5,715 bases of DNA from Acidobacteriota bacterium (GTDB lineage Bacteria > Acidobacteriota > Thermoanaerobaculia > Multivoradales > JAHEKO01): positions 1 through 5,715 of the forward strand of contig JAHEKO010000030.1 of assembly GCA_024638355.1 (NCBI GenBank), read 5' to 3'. Below are positions 5,497 to 5,715 of this stretch, piece after piece (within the stretch, counting starts at the first letter, position 1; each line of letters opens with the position of its first letter). The notes under the pieces were generated by a model. The model was given only the letters and a program-made list of their open reading frames with translations. It was not told the DNA's origin and searched no databases. The translations under genes were made by a program, and so were the position numbers.

Positions 5497-5715
5497 TCAG
5501 GCGATTGCCGGAACTCGGGCCGGGTAGAGCGGGAAGTCGGCGCACAGCCGCTTCGCGCTCTCTCTCGTGCGGGTCGACACCGCTTGGCTCTCCGGGTCCT
5601 TCAACACGTCGTCGATCAGGCCGGCGATGACGAGCATCTCCCCGGAGTCCATGCCGCGGGTGGTCACCGCCGGGGTGCCGATGCGTACGCCCGAAGCGAC
5701 GAGCGGCGGATTCTG
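5497..5715 (-). CDS. glyA: Serine hydroxymethyltransferase, C-terminal part (cut by window edge)
   Basis: The last 72 codons of a gene that enters from the right edge. The reading NPPLVASGVRIGTPAVTTRG, followed by EMLVIAGLIDDVL, is the characteristic C-terminal end of GlyA; the R in SGVRIGTPA corresponds to the conserved arginine that binds the substrate carboxylate. GlyA is a PLP enzyme of the cytoplasm that converts serine and tetrahydrofolate to glycine and 5,10-methylene-tetrahydrofolate. The PLP-binding lysine lies outside the window. The stop at 5499-5497 is one base from the folC stop, with the genes converging. FolC and GlyA share the folate pool, but opposite strands argue against a joint operon. 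Confidence 0.94.
   Translation of the reverse strand, partial: QNPPLVASGVRIGTPAVTTRGMDSGEMLVIAGLIDDVLKDPESQAVSTRTRESAKRLCADFPLYPARVPAIA

Overview
This is a compact, GC-rich bacterial chromosomal segment made almost entirely of housekeeping genes, plus one unusual gene that I cannot name. The high GC, strong GC preference at third codon positions, TTG and GTG starts, the yebC-ruvC pair and the accD-folC pair point to a Gram-negative-type GC-rich bacterium. The TolQ/ExbB/MotA-type protein agrees with an envelope that uses proton-driven energy transduction. An Acidobacteriota-like lineage is a guess; the window holds no rRNA or other marker that settles it. I see no tRNA, rRNA, CRISPR array, insertion sequence or phage gene.

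Layout, left to right. Positions 1-275 (minus) hold the N-terminal part of a MotA/TolQ/ExbB proton-channel protein, which continues past the left edge. The 227-base gap at 276-502 holds its ribosome binding site, a possible -10 box, a small inverted repeat and a likely terminator for the next gene. At 503-1754 (minus) lie yebC then ruvC, read in that order and 10 bases apart: a translation factor or regulator of the YebC/TACO1 family followed by the Holliday-junction endonuclease. A divergent intergenic region at 1755-1877 separates them from a plus-strand gene at 1878-3251. That gene encodes a receiver domain, a long acidic Pro/Glu-rich linker, one membrane segment and a short acidic coiled coil. 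It is followed at 3327-4172 by accD (acetyl-CoA carboxylase carboxyltransferase beta) and at 4182-5495 by folC (folylpolyglutamate/dihydrofolate synthase). The window ends inside glyA (minus, 5497-5715), which converges on folC with a single base between the two stop codons.

How the genes relate. folC and glyA both serve one-carbon/folate metabolism (FolC polyglutamates the cofactor that GlyA uses), though they are on opposite strands. accD-folC is a familiar bacterial gene pair and is probably cotranscribed here. yebC-ruvC is also a familiar pair, but ruvA and ruvB do not follow; a terminator-like hairpin and an unrelated membrane-protein gene come next.

The points most worth a second look are the membrane-anchored receiver protein with its EIE/EVE tandem repeat, the likely leaderless start of yebC, the inverted repeat over the putative accD -10 box, and the 1-base convergent folC/glyA junction. 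I see no evidence of a new multi-gene system; the receiver protein is the only candidate for novel biology.
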